Assembly: GCF_037975245.1 (NCBI RefSeq)
Contig: NC_092581.1
Location: 6,415,501 to 6,479,500 of the forward strand
Source of the DNA: Apostichopus japonicus
Lineage: Eukaryota > Echinodermata > Holothuroidea > Aspidochirotida > Stichopodidae
Direction: 5' to 3'
DNA length: 64,000 bases
Part shown: in pieces, positions 26,901 to 41,900 of the stretch
How the letters are laid out: each line of letters starts with the position of its first letter
How positions within the stretch are numbered: position 1 is the stretch's first letter
The notes under the pieces: model-generated
What the model was told of the DNA's origin: nothing
Seen by the model: only the letters and a program-made list of their open reading frames with translations
The model's database searches: none
Program-made: the position numbers and the translations under genes

Positions 26901-29900
26901 TAATAAAACCACCCCTACTGCTGTATCAGCACAGAGACATAATAAAACCACCCTACTGCTGTATCAGCACAGAGACATAATAAAACCACCCCTACTGCTG
27001 TATCAGCACAGAGACATAATAAAGCAAACCCTTACTGCTGTATCAGCACAGAGACATAATAAAGCAAACCCTTACTGCTGTATCAGCACAGAGACATATT
27101 TAAACCACCCCCTACTGCTGTATCAGCACAGAGACATATTAAACCACCCCCTACTGCTGTATCAGCACAGAGACGTAATAAAACCACCCCTACTGCTGTA
27201 TCAGCACAGAGACGTAATAAAACAACCCCTACTGCTGTACAGCACAGAGACATAATAAAACCACCCCTACTGCTGTATCAGCACAGAGACATATTACTCC
27301 ACCCCTACTGCTGTATCAGCACAGAGACATATTAAACCACCCCCTACTGCTGTATCAGCACAGAGACATATTAAACCACCCCTACTGCTGTACAGCACAG
27401 AGACATAATAAAACCACCCCTACTGCTGTATCAGCACAGAGACATATTAAACCACCCCTACTGCTGTATCAGCACAGAGACATATTAAAACCACCCCTAC
27501 TGCTGTATCAGCACAGAGACATAATGAAACCACCCTACTGCTGTATCAGCACAGAGACATATTAAACCACCCCCTACTGCTGTATCAGCACAGAGACGTA
27601 ATAAAACCACCCCTACTGCTGTATCAGCACAGAGACATAATAAAACCACCCCTACTGCTGTATCAGCACAGAGACATAATAAAACCACCCCTACTGCTGT
27701 ATCAGCACAGAGACATAATAAAACCACCCCCTACTGCTGTATCAGCACAGAGACATAATAAAACCACCCCTACTGCTGTATCATCACAGAGACATAATAA
27801 AACCACCCTACTGCTGTATCAGCACAGAGACGTAATAAAACCACCCCTACTGCTGTATCATCACAGAGACATAATAAAACCACCCCTACTGCTGTATCAG
27901 CATAGAGGTATAATCAACCAAAGCAGGATTTATCTACCTCATTTTTCATTTTATGTTTTCTAGATATTTTACATTCAGTTGCATTGTCAGTTGAGTCTGT
28001 TGATTCCATCTGCTTATTATTTGTTGAGACATTCTCTTCTTCATCATCACTGTCAAGAAGTGAAATGCATTCTGGGGGAAAGAAGCAAGGACAACATTGA
28101 TTATGGATGGAAGAAAGGATTTTCTGTTCAGCAACATGCAATTTAAGGTAATTACAGGTTACTTTAATTGATTAAACCTACATAATACATTTCTGTAAAG
28201 ACACTGAAGAACTAAGTTTACCAGCTATCTGCTGCTACTTCATAATGTGACATTTACATCTGGTTTACAGAATCAATAAGTATACCAGCTATCTGCTGCT
28301 ACTTCATAATGTGACATTTACATCTGGTTTACAGAATCAGTAAGTATACCAGTTTACTGCTGCTTCAGCAGCTTAATTGCCATATTTTACTCACCAGGCT
28401 CTTGCTTTTTTGTCCTCCCTTTCTTCCTCTTGTTTGGTAACCCTGACGACAGAGAAAGACGTTTGACACTGGCGGAGGGAGTATTATTCTTGATTCCATT
28501 TTGGAAGTCTTGTAATTTGTTGACATAAAATAGTTTACAAGCAATAGCGGTGCTGTGAGTGTTACTGACTACACTGTCAGTTTGCTTGCTTGCTTGTTTG
28601 GCAGCAATGATACAATGTGAACATGTACCAATGCCTAAGTTACTACTTGAACACTCCGATCCATCAGCTGATTTAACTTTAAAACCACTACTACACTTAT
28701 TACAGATCTGTTCTCCTTCCAGTAAAGTTCTCCCTTTGAATTTCTTTGGTGGGTATCTCTTGAAATCTTTCTTACATCTATCACAAACAACAAGTGAACC
28801 AGACCAGATCCCACAGCCTGGACACAATGCCATGGTAACATTTGAAGACCCCTAGAAGGACAGATTGGAAAAAGAAATAAACTTGTATGTGATTACCAAG
28901 TAGTAGTAAATTATACCTCATATCATCATAGAGTCATGATTTTTATGAAAACAGAATACTTTCTGATTCACTTTGAACTGGTGTTGATTCTTAAACATGA
29001 CAGAGCAAGAATATATGTTGTGAGGCTAGCAGAGAGAGAGGAATGAATCTTAAGAAACAAAAGTCTCCACTCTGCTTGTCTAGAGGGTTTGTAATCTCAT
29101 TCAGTCATCGATCCATCATATATTGACCTTACTGGACAACTACTTTTGAAAAGTACTTTGAATGCTGAATGCAGTTTTAAAACAAATATTCATAAAAATG
29201 TCAAATACACTTACATCAAGTTGACATCTGGTACACAGTCATTTTATGCAACAAATAGTTCATGGGGTACATTGTTTCATTTATATGGCTAGTACCAAGC
29301 TCAGCATTATTTTATCCTTTAAAAATCAGAAAACACTTTGTACTTAAATGCATCAAATCTTTTCATACCTTTGAAGCCTCTTTCATTTCATCTCCTGATA
29401 TTAATGCAACATCATCTTCTTCCCGGCTAGCGATATCTAGAAGGTGAAATTATCAAATGACCAAACATGCATTAATGGTCACTCCTTTTGGACATTAGGA
29501 AAGAAGCATGAAAGTTTATCAAATACAAGATTACACAATATTAAACAATATTCACAGTAATTGCTTTTTGTTAGCACAATCAAGCTACCTAAACACATAT
29601 ATGCACACAAGCGATAATAAGGACAAGCAATACTTCATATGCAAGTGTTGAAGAGTGTTAAACAGCATCATGAGGGTCAAATGTCACAACCTACAGTAAG
29701 ATCAGAGTCAAACAATGGCTTGGTCACCTAAAGTAAGATCAGAGTCAAACAATGGCTCGGTCACCTACAGTTAGATCAGAGTCAAACAATGCCCAGTCAC
29801 CTACAGTAAGATCAGAGTCAAACAATGGCTCGGTCACCTACAGTAAGATCAGAGTCAAACAATGGCTCGGTCACCTACAGTAAGATCAGAGTCAAACAAT

Positions 29901-32900
29901 GGCTCGGTCACCTACAGTAAGATCAGAGTCAAACAATGGCTCGGTCACCTACAGTAAGATCAGAGTCAAACAATGGCTCGGTCACCTACAGTAAGATCAG
30001 AGTCAAACAATGGCTCGGTCACCTACAGTAAGATCTGAGTCAAACAATGGCTCGGTCACCTACAGTAAGATCAGAGTCAATGGCTCGATCACCTACAGTA
30101 AGATCAGAGTCAAACAATGGCTCGGTCACCTACAATAAGATCAGAGTCAAACAATGGCTCGGTCACCTACAGTAAGATCAGAGTCAAACAATGGCTTGGT
30201 CACCTACAGTAAGATCAGAGTCAAACATGTAACACTTGTTTCTGCTGACACTGTATTTATGATAACTATAGGAACTAATCCAAAGCTGTTACCGTTATTA
30301 GAGGTAGCAGTTGGTCTCTTGCTTGGCTCCTCTTCAGATGGTAGTATATCTATGGTGCTGTCTGCTTCAACTACCGCTTCCTTCATCACTGCAGCACATT
30401 GTGGTGTATTTCTGTTCCAGTGAAAGATAGATATTAGCTAGATAAATGAAGCTGCATATCCCCACAGTTGCTATCTGGACCCTGAGTTTTGTACTCACTC
30501 TACAGACCTTGTAATCAAATTTGCATCTTTTGAACAAGTAAAGAATGTGTTAATTGGAGCAAGTTTTGATGAATTTCTATCAATAGTTTTCCATAAATTG
30601 GTGTTAACTACTACTAAATGCTTTCTTCAAATTTAAATATTCTCAAAAATCTTCCGATATATACATTATCTCGGAATGGGTTTGAAGACTCTTTGACTCA
30701 TTTATTGACATGCATACACATCTATGTGTGAATGTGTGTGTGTAAACATAACATACCTCATTTTCACATTTGGGTTAGTTGCTGTCATATACTTGGATGT
30801 CACGCCCTGAAAACACTTTTCTAGCGCTGCCAACGATTGACGAGAAGGTGCTGATAGTGAAAACTCTCCACCACTAACAAGTCAGAAAAGACAAAAGAAA
30901 AATGCTTCTTCAACCAGGCACTCAAAACAGGCCCAATTAAACAATTTCTCTTTTACATTTCTCTTACATATATATGTCACAGTGTATAAATGGGGTTTCC
31001 TGAGCTAAAAGTCATCCCTGCTTTAGATGCTACTATAGCTTTACCTTTGTTGAAGAGCTAAAATTCATCCCTGCTGCAGATGTTACTATAGCTTTACCTT
31101 AATTGAAGAGCTAAAAGTCATCCCTGCTTCAGATGCTACTATAGCTTTACCTTTGTTGAAGAGCTAAAAGTCATCCCTGCTGCAGATGTTACTATAGCTT
31201 TACCTTAATTGAAGAGCTAAAAGTCATCCCTGCGGCAGATGCTACTATAGCTTTACCTTTGTTAAAGAGCTAAAAGTCATCCCTGCTTCAGATGCTACTA
31301 TAGCTTTACCTTTGTTGAAGAGCTAAAAGTCATCCCTGCTTCAGATGCTACTATAGCTTTACCTTTGTTGAAGAGCTAAAAGTCATCCCTGCTGCAGATG
31401 CTACTATAGCTTTACCTTTGTTAAAGAGCTAAAAGTCATCCCTGCTTCAGATGCTACTATAGCTTTACCTTTGTTGAAGAGCTAAAAGTCATCCCTGCTG
31501 CAGATGTTACTATAGCTTTACCTTAATTGAAGAGCTAAAAGTCATCCCTGCGGCAGATGCTACTATAGCTTTACCTTTGTTAAAGAGCTAAAAGTCATCC
31601 CTGCTGCAGATGTTACAATAGCTTTACCTTAATTGAAGAGCTAAAAGTCATCCCTGCGGCAGATGTTACTATAGCTTTACCTTAATTGAAGAGCTAAAAG
31701 TCATCCCTGCGGCAGATGCTACTATAGCTTTACCTTTGTTGAAGAGCTAAAATTCATCCCTGCTTTAGATGTTACTATAGCTTTATCTTAATTGAAGAGC
31801 TAAAATTCATCCCTGCTGCAGATGTTACTATAGCTTTACCTTTGTTGAAGAGCTAAAATTTGTCCTGCTTCAGATGCTACTATAGCTTTACCTTAATTGA
31901 AGAGCTAAAATTCATCCCTGCTTCAGATGCTACTATAGCTTTACCTTTGATGAATAATGCTCTCCTCACTAGTAAAACCAGTCAACGCTGATCCACCAAA
32001 CACTGGACTATCTGTCAGCTCCCCTGAAAATGGTTAAAACCAACAATACTTTTCAATACATAAGAACCTATTACATTAAAAACAACTGTTATATTTTTGG
32101 TATGTATAAATTATATGCAATATCACATCACAGCATTTGTCTATCTGATTTAGAGGTTGAGGTTCGCTTGGTGCTGCTGTTGGGTATTTGAGAGGTTTTT
32201 TACAGCAAAATGATGGTCCTCCTAAAAAATCTTTTGTGGAACAAACGTTGAAAGTCCATGCAATACGTATCAAAGTCCATACAATAATTATCAAAGTCCA
32301 TGCAATACGTATCAAAGTCCATACAATAATTATCAAAGTCCATGCAATAAGTATCAAGTCAACACAAGACGTATCAAGTCCATACAATATGTATCAAGTC
32401 CATACAATATGTATCAAGTCCATACAATATGTATCAAGTCCATACAATACGTATCAAGTCCATACAAGACGTATCAAGTCCTTACAATATGTATCAAAGT
32501 CCATGCAACACGTATCAATCTCCATAAAATTTGTATCAAGTCCATACAAGACGTATCAAGTCCATACAATACATATCAAAGTCCATAAAATATGTATCAA
32601 GTCCATACAATACGTACCCAGTCCAAACAAGACGTATCAAGTCCATACAAGACATATCAAGTCCATACAATGTGTATCATATCTTATAAAGACTAGCATC
32701 TAAATGAGAAACAGATCTGATTATTATTTTATGGGCACCATACCTTCAAACTGATAAAGTCTGAACAGGATGTGATGAAAAGAGCACTATTCCAAGTGCT
32801 TGTGTGAAACAACTATTCCTGAAATTATTTGATCCTTACCATAGCAAGGTAGATTTTACACTTACCTGTATCACTTGAAGAGACACTGCTTTCAGATTTT

Positions 32901-35900
32901 ACTTCTCCCTCCGAGGACACGGATAAGTTACTGTCACAATTGGATGAACTTGGAGAGACCCCAGATGCATTTGAATTCACATGATTAGAACATCTGCAAA
33001 AGATCCCCCAAAAACACATTTACAATAGTGTCTGTATCCTCACTCAAAATAAACCAGAACGACAGTGGGCTTTGTGATTCCTTGCCATACAAATTCAAAA
33101 TAACTATCTGACTAATGTAGAGCAAGTCCAAGAATTAAGTAAGAACCACAAAAGAGCACTCCCTTTAGGGCAAATCAATCACTTCATCAACTGGTAAGGA
33201 TTTTACAGGAATTTTTATTCCAAATGTTTCAATGTCCAGAAAGAACAGTCTTCATATGAGAAATATAGACACATAGATGTATGAATAAAAGGACATTTTC
33301 TTTAACCAATTTTGAGCTAGCATATCAGCAACCAGCCCTTTAATAATGTTATTAATGAGAAATGACATTTTTTATACACTGAGAAATAGTTAAACAACCT
33401 AAAGCAAAAGTCATCTAATATTAATCAGAGAGAAAATGGCCATTTGAGATAACCTGTTGACCCTTGAGCCAATGTTTGCTCCATCTTAAATAATCCCTGT
33501 TGACCCCTCCAAGCTCAGAGGGTGAAAACTGATAAGAGCGGTTTTAGTGCATGTTTAAAGCAAGACCCAACTCTCTGAGGCAAACTTGATTTCTTGGATG
33601 ACAGGTACAGTATGTCTTGTTGAAGACCTATAGAACCCCTTTGCAAACTGTTCACCAAAAGAAAATCATAGCATTGGAGTATTCACAGATTAATTGCAGC
33701 TATAATTTTGGAGTTATTGAAAAGGATTTCAGGCTTTGGCAGTTGTTGACTACTGTACATGCAACCATTGACCTCTACCAATTTCAATAGGGTTCTTGTA
33801 CTCACCAAGTTGGATCTGTATACCACATATGAGGATCAACAAAGATTTCCTTTTTGAGTTATCGTGTTTACTCTGTTGACCTCAAATGACCATTGAACTT
33901 CACAGAAGAGAATAGGGTTCTTGTACTCAATATGAATGATCCACATACCAAGTATGGAGATAATCCACCATGAACTCTTTGAGTTATGGGTGTACAAGCA
34001 AGTGTCACAGACACACACGCATGCCAACACACCATCGCAAACATAAAAAATTAATTAACAGCATAAAGTATTATACACAACCAAGTGTCAAGAACAGAAG
34101 CTACTTTACTGCATCAGTGTCAGCACCAGTTCAGATGTTTACAAATTTTCATAAGTCAGTTGGTTACCAATCAAACATCCACACTTAACACACATCTTCT
34201 ATACTTCCATATGTAGTTATGTACCTAGCCTAGCCTACATTACACATAACCATTCAGAACAGGGCAGTCACAATCTCCAGCTGAGTGGTACGTGTAATTC
34301 ATCTAATGCAGGTATCTTACTGTACAGTTTAACTTTGAATGTTCATGTCAAAGCAAGATTCAGTTTTAATAATACAAGAGTAGGCTTTCTTTATCTTGTG
34401 ATCTAAATTTAGTATTTGTCAGCTGGTGATCATTTAAAAGGGGCATTTTAATTTCAGTGAGTATTCAGTTGTATTTCAGAGTTGGGGTGTGTTACATAAA
34501 TCCACAGGCATTTTGTGTCTGGTTATTTAAAGCTTATTCAGTTTAGTTTACTTTAGTTTCTCTTTAAATAGAGCTGCTGTTTTGTTACATTTTACAACAT
34601 AGAATGTATCTTTTATTGGTGTCTATATTGTGCATTGCCAATCTAAGCGCAGAGATGTAGGGGAAGACCCTGGCAAGGCCGGACTTGCTCCTACCAGAAA
34701 GAAATAATCATAGCAATCATATGATCACTACTGAATACCCTTACTTTGGTATTGGGGTAGTATATTGCCATTGCCTTCCTTTAAATGTAGTTGTAGGTGA
34801 ATCTTCTACTGTTACTGTACCATTGCTATTCAACCTCTTCTGTGTGATTCTGAAAATATAACAAGGATATCAGATTATCTCCATTAGTGAAACTATATTT
34901 TAACCAAAACAAAACATTTAACAAGATTTAACCTGTTACTATTACACTCTGGTGAAAATGTTACATTACCATATTTGGAGAGCAGAAAGCCAAATACCAA
35001 TATGAAGGTCACAGCACACTAAGCATATATGCTGAAGAAAGGTTGCCCAGATCCCACCAAAATGCTTGTGGCTATCAGTTGCATGTAAAGTTGACAGGTG
35101 AATTGCAGTCCCCAATATTACAAGATATACAAGCTCCCTCTTGTTAAACCCAAATATTTTATTAGGGATAAGTTGGCAAGTGGGAATGCAATTAAAACTG
35201 AGAGAAGGAAGACCCCATAATGGCATTTATTCCTGCCCTTATGAACAGCCAACACATTTTATGTGAGAATTTGCATGTGCTATTGTGAACTCTTGTGAAC
35301 ATATGGCCAGCTAATATCAACATTGCTTTATCTCACAGTCTAGATAAGAGGACTGTGTTCTCTTCGGATATTGTTCACTTGTGCATAATTGGGCAAGAAT
35401 GATACATTTTGCCCTTGTTGAGTCTGCCCAGTGTCAAATAGTGGAATTTAGTCAGCCTAAGCTAACTTGGGTCATTTCAGACAATCAGAGGACTGTTAAA
35501 AACAGCCCTGATCTAAACAGTAACCCTCCTGCAATACAATTTATAAGTGTTTCTTGTAGAACATGCCAAAACATGCTCTTTTTAATTTTACCATACATAG
35601 GGTCCAAGTAAAAGTTCCATTCAATTTTCTTTATTCAAAGACCATATTTACAGTATTGAGGGCATTGAGTAGCCCCTACAATGATATTCATCTGAGTTCA
35701 TACTTACAGCATTTTGTTTCATACTGATAGCCATAGTTACAAACTAAAGACTAGAAAGCCTGAAGGCTTTGTGATTCCTTGCCATAAAATGTTCACTCAA
35801 CTACCTGATCGATGAGAATAAGTGAGTTAAATCTGCCAACGATTTAAGTAAGGACCAGAAGATCAGGGAGTTTCTGCTTCGTAGACCATTTCATACATTT

Positions 35901-38900
35901 GTCATAACTAATCAAGTCACTGATAAGGATTTTAAGATACTGTTATGCCAATAGTATTCCTATATATGGAATCCAGTCTTACAGATGCTACGTATATGTA
36001 GGCATGGATATTTTCTTCTACCTAAATGTGCTAATAAATCTACCCCTTTTAAACTTGTTAATGGCTTTGTTTATATTCACTGCAAAATGCTGTCATAATT
36101 TATTGCCATCTACTATATATAACAGAAATTACCACCAATTTTTAGACCATTTGAAATAGTCTGGTGACCCTTGATGCTCAGAGTGTGATAACTGACAAGG
36201 GTCAAGAGTGTCCCCAAAACCCAAGCTATCAACCTCAAACAGAATTCCTCTTTTGACTAGCTGTATGCATTGTTCCAGATTATTCAAGTCTTTCAGACCT
36301 ATTTCACAGTAACATATACTGTAACCATTCACAAACTGAACTGAGTAGATATGTTCATGAAAGCAAACTTATAGAGACTAATCGTGATCATTATCATTCT
36401 GTGTGAGATTCACTTAAGCTTAACATTTTCAGTTAGTGGTTCCGTGCCACATTTCATGTAAGAATATTTAATGCAGACGAGTCAGTAAAAACGTAACCAC
36501 CAATGACTGCAAGTGAGCTAAGTATCAAGTTCATCAAGACTTCCAGTTGAAGTTTTTGTACTTTTACTTCTGTTGACCACCACATAACACAATATGCAAT
36601 CTTGTACTCAGAGAGGTGAATCTGCATACCACTTGTGAAGTTATCACTTTGCAAGATTTTCAGCTTATGATCTCTGAAGACCTCAAATGACATTCAACAT
36701 ATACATGCACCTACCAAAAATACAATGTATGAGGTTCACCCTCGCTTTGCTTCTGAAATTATTATGATGCAAGGATTTCAGACTTTGACATGTTTCACAT
36801 GACCTTCGACCTTTAAAGAGCACCAGGCTTACTCGTTTCACTAACCTGTATAAAGTTTACGCAAGTGTTAATTTTGGTGATATATTTTGACCTCAAAATT
36901 ACCTTTGACCTGCCCAGTAACAAAAGCAGCCACAAACACAAACGAGACATCTACACACCAAGTAACAGGTTGATCAAAGCTAGAAATATTGAGCTAGCTT
37001 GTTTACATTGTTTCCAGATTTGCCTCTTGTTGACCTCACATGACCTCACATCTTACAAAATGCTAAATGTAGTCCCCAATAAGAGGCACCAACCACCCAA
37101 TTATGACATTCAGCAATGCTACAGATCTGCAATCAAGGTGTTTAGAAGATTTTCATATTGTAGCCAATGATGACCTCACTGAACTTTGACAAAAAATAAC
37201 CAAGAATTTTGCTAAGATGGAGTTACATACCAAGTTTGAACTTCTTGCAAGTTAGGCTTGGTGAGTTCACCTGTTCACAACCTAGGGTGTCTCATAAACA
37301 CACACACGCCATTACCATCACATAAATTCCTTTTGCCTTCAGCAAGGAATCAATATAGTCAGGTACTCACCTAATCCTTCCTCCAGAAGAAATTGCCCTC
37401 ATTCCTGCACGGGCAACACTCTTACCCCTCACATGAATACTGCTTCTTCCTCTTCCCAATCCATGTGGACTTCCTCTTCCCCGTGGATTACTTGTTCCCC
37501 TTCCCCGTGGATTACCTGCTCCTCTTCCCCGTGAACTGCCTCTGTTTGAACTCTTTCCTCTAGATCTCTTAGTATTTACACCTCTCCCTACACTAGATGT
37601 TGGTGTGCTGCTTTCTGATCCTTGAAGTGAATTAGTACTTTCAAGTTCAACAGGAAGTTGCTCAGGGGTCTGCAATCTTTGATACCCTTGACAATCCTAC
37701 AGAGACAAAACAAGTCAATTTCACATTGTCTGCAATGACGTCCTTTCTTGTAAACTGATGTGAAGTATGAGAGAACATGCTATGAATTCGGGACACGAGT
37801 TGAGAATTTTGTGCTGAATTGAATTCCACACCAGATGTGTCTCAGGTAAACAGTTGTTATACAGATTACTGTTACACAAAAGCTTAAATCTGTTTCCTCA
37901 CTTCACCTGGTGACTGCAATTTCAGTGTTGAACATTTTTCACAAATGCTCTGGTTGTTTCTAACATTGCTCTGTGCAAAACTTGGATTGAATTCCTTACT
38001 TCTTGTTTCTTCTTCATTCTACTTCTTTGTGTTCTGTTCATGTCATTTCAATAGCCACGACCCTAGAGATAGCATAGTTCCTGCCGGTTGTTCTACTTTC
38101 TTACTATCTCTAGGGTAAATAGTTAGATTATGAAAGCAGCATACATCTGTATACATGTATATCTGTATACAGCATAATTGTACTTACAAATATGGATGGA
38201 AAAGATTGTGCCTTGTTTAAATTCTTCACCGGTGAACTCTTGATTGGAGATGATGAATTTGACGAATCATCCACAATCTCTACTACTAAGCTGAAAAATA
38301 AAATAAGTAGGGGACAATGGAATAAGTGCACAGTTACTTCCATAGCCAAGTAACTTGAATTCCATACTACTAAGAGAACACATACACAGTAACTTGAAGG
38401 ACTTCATGTCTCTACTAAAATTAATGACACATTGATAATTCTGTTGGCAACTGTACCCTGACAGTTGTTCCACAGACAATTACTGAATGTCCTTCAACCA
38501 CAGATACAGTCTATTCTGATATTTAATGTTGCTGATACTCAATGAACTAAATGTTTGCCTTGATATTGTAGCCATGCAGTTTATGCTGTACAATTCTACA
38601 ATTAAGCAGCACACAAGATGAAAGGAATTGCTTTACAATTTGACAGGATGCACCAGGATATAGGTTAAATGCCTTGCTGATTACCATAAAGCTAACACCA
38701 AAAGTGCTTGAACACTATAACTACAATCATGTGTGTACTATTAAAAGTTTTACACCATCATACTCTTGTAACTATCTTCTCCGCAATATGCTCATTTTGA
38801 GTTAGCAATGTGTGTAACTTCAACATTGGCTAAAGCAACCATAGGTGTCTTTGTAGTTAATGTACCTCTTTAAGTATCTTGTTGCATAGATTTATTCCAC

Positions 38901-41900
38901 CAATATTGAGTCTCTAGACAGAAAGAATTGCCTTGAACTGATATGATTCTAGTGTAGCTGTTCATGGATGGGGGAGAGAGGGGGGGAGGGAGAAAATATT
39001 TTCCAAAATGATTTCTAAGATTTTTCTTCTTAAGCTGGGCTCTCATGAGATGTAACCATATTTTCCCTATTAAAATGTTAACCCCCTTGCATAAACATAC
39101 ACATCGGTTTCTTGGTAAATTCTGAGTCTTTCCCAAATCTCGGAAAAATCTCATCCCAATAATTTCACATATTTTGCTCTACTATTCTAACTTTTAAATT
39201 GAGTAATGTCATTTTCAGAATAAGTTTCATTCTTTAAACTATTCATGGCATCTAATAGTTCACATGAATATCAGTGTTGTGTTAACACAATTTAGCTTAG
39301 AAGAAAACTTCAATAAGAGATACCTACAATGATAAAGTCATCTAGTATATATCTTAAGTGAGGATATACAATCAGAGAATAATCAAATGTTTACTTGCTT
39401 GTCTGGTCTGGTTCTTCTCTAGCACATGTTACTGGACTGTAGCTGTCACTAAACCCACTAGATGGATGTTCATCTGCTTCATTCAAAGCTGTGCAGAAAA
39501 TGACATTAAATGACTGAACCTTCTCGTACTTACACATGGTTTTCAGAAAAGAAAGAAATGTCTTTTATATTTTTTGTAGTGCACAATCATGAATGCATGC
39601 AACTCTGGGAATGTAAATACTCTGTTACACTGTAGTGGTAAGTTACATTCAAATTTGTAGCTCTGTGAAATCCTTCAGTGCAGAATGATACATGATAAAG
39701 TACCACTGACAGCTGAGTTGTTTGTTGGATTAACTTTCTACTGCGATATACTTCCATAAAAGAATAGGGCCTTACAGTGACAAGCTGTCAGCAAGTTGAT
39801 TGAGAGCGCAAAACAAGAAAATTTCAAGACATTTTAAATACAGTTTTGAAGAAAATTTTATATGCAGAACAAGGGTAAGAGATCTAGGTAAAACTGAGAT
39901 GTAACTGTAAGTAAGATACTTGCCCCAATAAAAAAAGAGGTGCATAATTATCAACTGTCCATACTAGCTGTAGGTTACTCACTTTATTCATCCTAGGCCT
40001 AGTTGTAAATACCAATGACATACCATTTGATGTATATTCTACACAACCCTTTTTAATTCCCCAGTGAATGAGGTCGCCAGGAGGAAAATCCTGTGGCGAC
40101 TAGATCTAAATTTTTCCAAAATTCTGGTCGCCCAGAATGAAAATGTGATCGCCACTTTGATATGCTAAATATTAGTACAAAAAACACTATAGGCCTAGGC
40201 TCAACATCGAGTAGCACTAGACTGTACATGTGTACACGCACAGAATCGTATAAAGACGTATAGGATAATAGGGTTGGGCGATGTATCGAAAATTATTATT
40301 ATCGCGATAATTTGTTTTCAAGGCGATATTTTTTGAGGATTGAACAAATGACGATAACTAAATGTGGGGAAAAATGCAATTATCCTTTCTCCGTTTAATG
40401 TGTAAATGTTATTCAAGCATTCCATGGTTAAGAAAGTTGAAAAGAAATCAAGTTTATCAACTTCATTTACTGACTTTTGAACTTCGTTAAAACCCGTCCT
40501 TTACCACATTCACTGTATAGAGAATAAAACTCTGAAAATCAGTAGAGAAATTACCAATTGTGTACGAAAAGTAAGTTGGTACACCTTTCAAATTTTACGA
40601 GAGATCGAGCAAAATACTTTCGAAAAATTCACGCAAAACTGGCATATCGTGCTAAATGCAACAAATGTCATGTAAACAATGCTCTAGTACACCCATTTAT
40701 GAATTAACCATAAGACTACATCTGGTGTTAAGCGGGGGAAAAAGAAAGTATTTCTAGAATTTTCACAAAAAAAGAAAAATTATTATCCTACCACAGTTAA
40801 GTGTATTGTAAATAGCCTAACCACTTCGTCGGTTACGGATCTCACGTAACAACAAAAACACAACTATAAATTGTATTTTGCGAAGTTGACGTTCTCCACA
40901 AGGACATGGAAACAATATTTAGCATTTAGTTAATCATGCCAAGTGGCCTAAAATATGGAATTGCAGGTTTACTTTTATAAATATGACCATACCGTAGCTA
41001 TCGGGGCCATGATATCGTGCTATGTCTGTATGGTATAGACTGTGCCTCGTGTATCATGGGGAAAAGAATGTTTTATTCATGCGGAGGAGTCGGTTGGCTT
41101 GAGGTGTGTTTTACTTACCTTCATGTTACGGGGCTATTTACCTACTTTTCTTAAACGTCTAAGATAATATTTCGCATAACTTTACCGATCCTTTACTGAC
41201 TGACCTAATTAATTCTAGAGCGGAGCCAAAATAGTTTACTCCATGAAAAGTTTTTTGGAAACGTGCCAAAAATGTTAACAAACAGGTGTTAGACAGGGGG
41301 TTGCAACTTGCTTGACAAGGTACCTGGTAAAATTTGCTGCACATGTAGCCTACCAGGGTTAAACACTGCAGTTGTAAACTGATGTACGTATAGTGCACGC
41401 TGTTCATTGTTAGGCAGTCTTGAAACGGGGCTTTGCCGAACGTAGTTTGTTTCATAATATCAACAGTTTTGTAAGTTAAACTTTTTAAAGATTGTAAGAC
41501 AGATTAAATCTCTTTTCATTTTATCACATAATATTGCTACTCTAACTTGTCATTTTAAATTTTGAACAGTTTCGTGACAATTTAAATTCATCATGGTGAA
41601 ATTTTCAGTTGCAAAAACTGATCGCCACAGTATTATAGGTCTGGCGACTAGCATTAATTTTTCCAGAAATTCTCATCGCCAGCCGAGAATTGTGGTCGCC
41701 AATGCGACCATGGCGACCGTAATTAAAAAGGGTTGATTCTACATATCCATTTTCATCCCGCCAAAAGAGCAATTTCACTAGAAAAGTCTGAAAGTTTATT
41801 CAATTCCAACAACCCACAGCAAAAACTGTGAATGATTCTGTTTTGCAGCAGTTTGATCAATTTCAGTTTTGGTCTCATTTACCTATCTTGCTACTGTAGC

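Noticed and set aside
26046-27906. CRISPR-like array (regular 36-40-bp units)
   Set aside because: No unique spacers: the whole unit repeats head to tail. The genome is eukaryotic and no cas genes are present.
28559-28855. 98-codon plus-strand frame
   Set aside because: Exact antisense shadow of the Cys-rich exon 11, whose splice sites and phase support the minus strand.
41159-41455. 98-codon minus-strand frame inside the hAT element
   Set aside because: No similarity to a transposase; probably chance.
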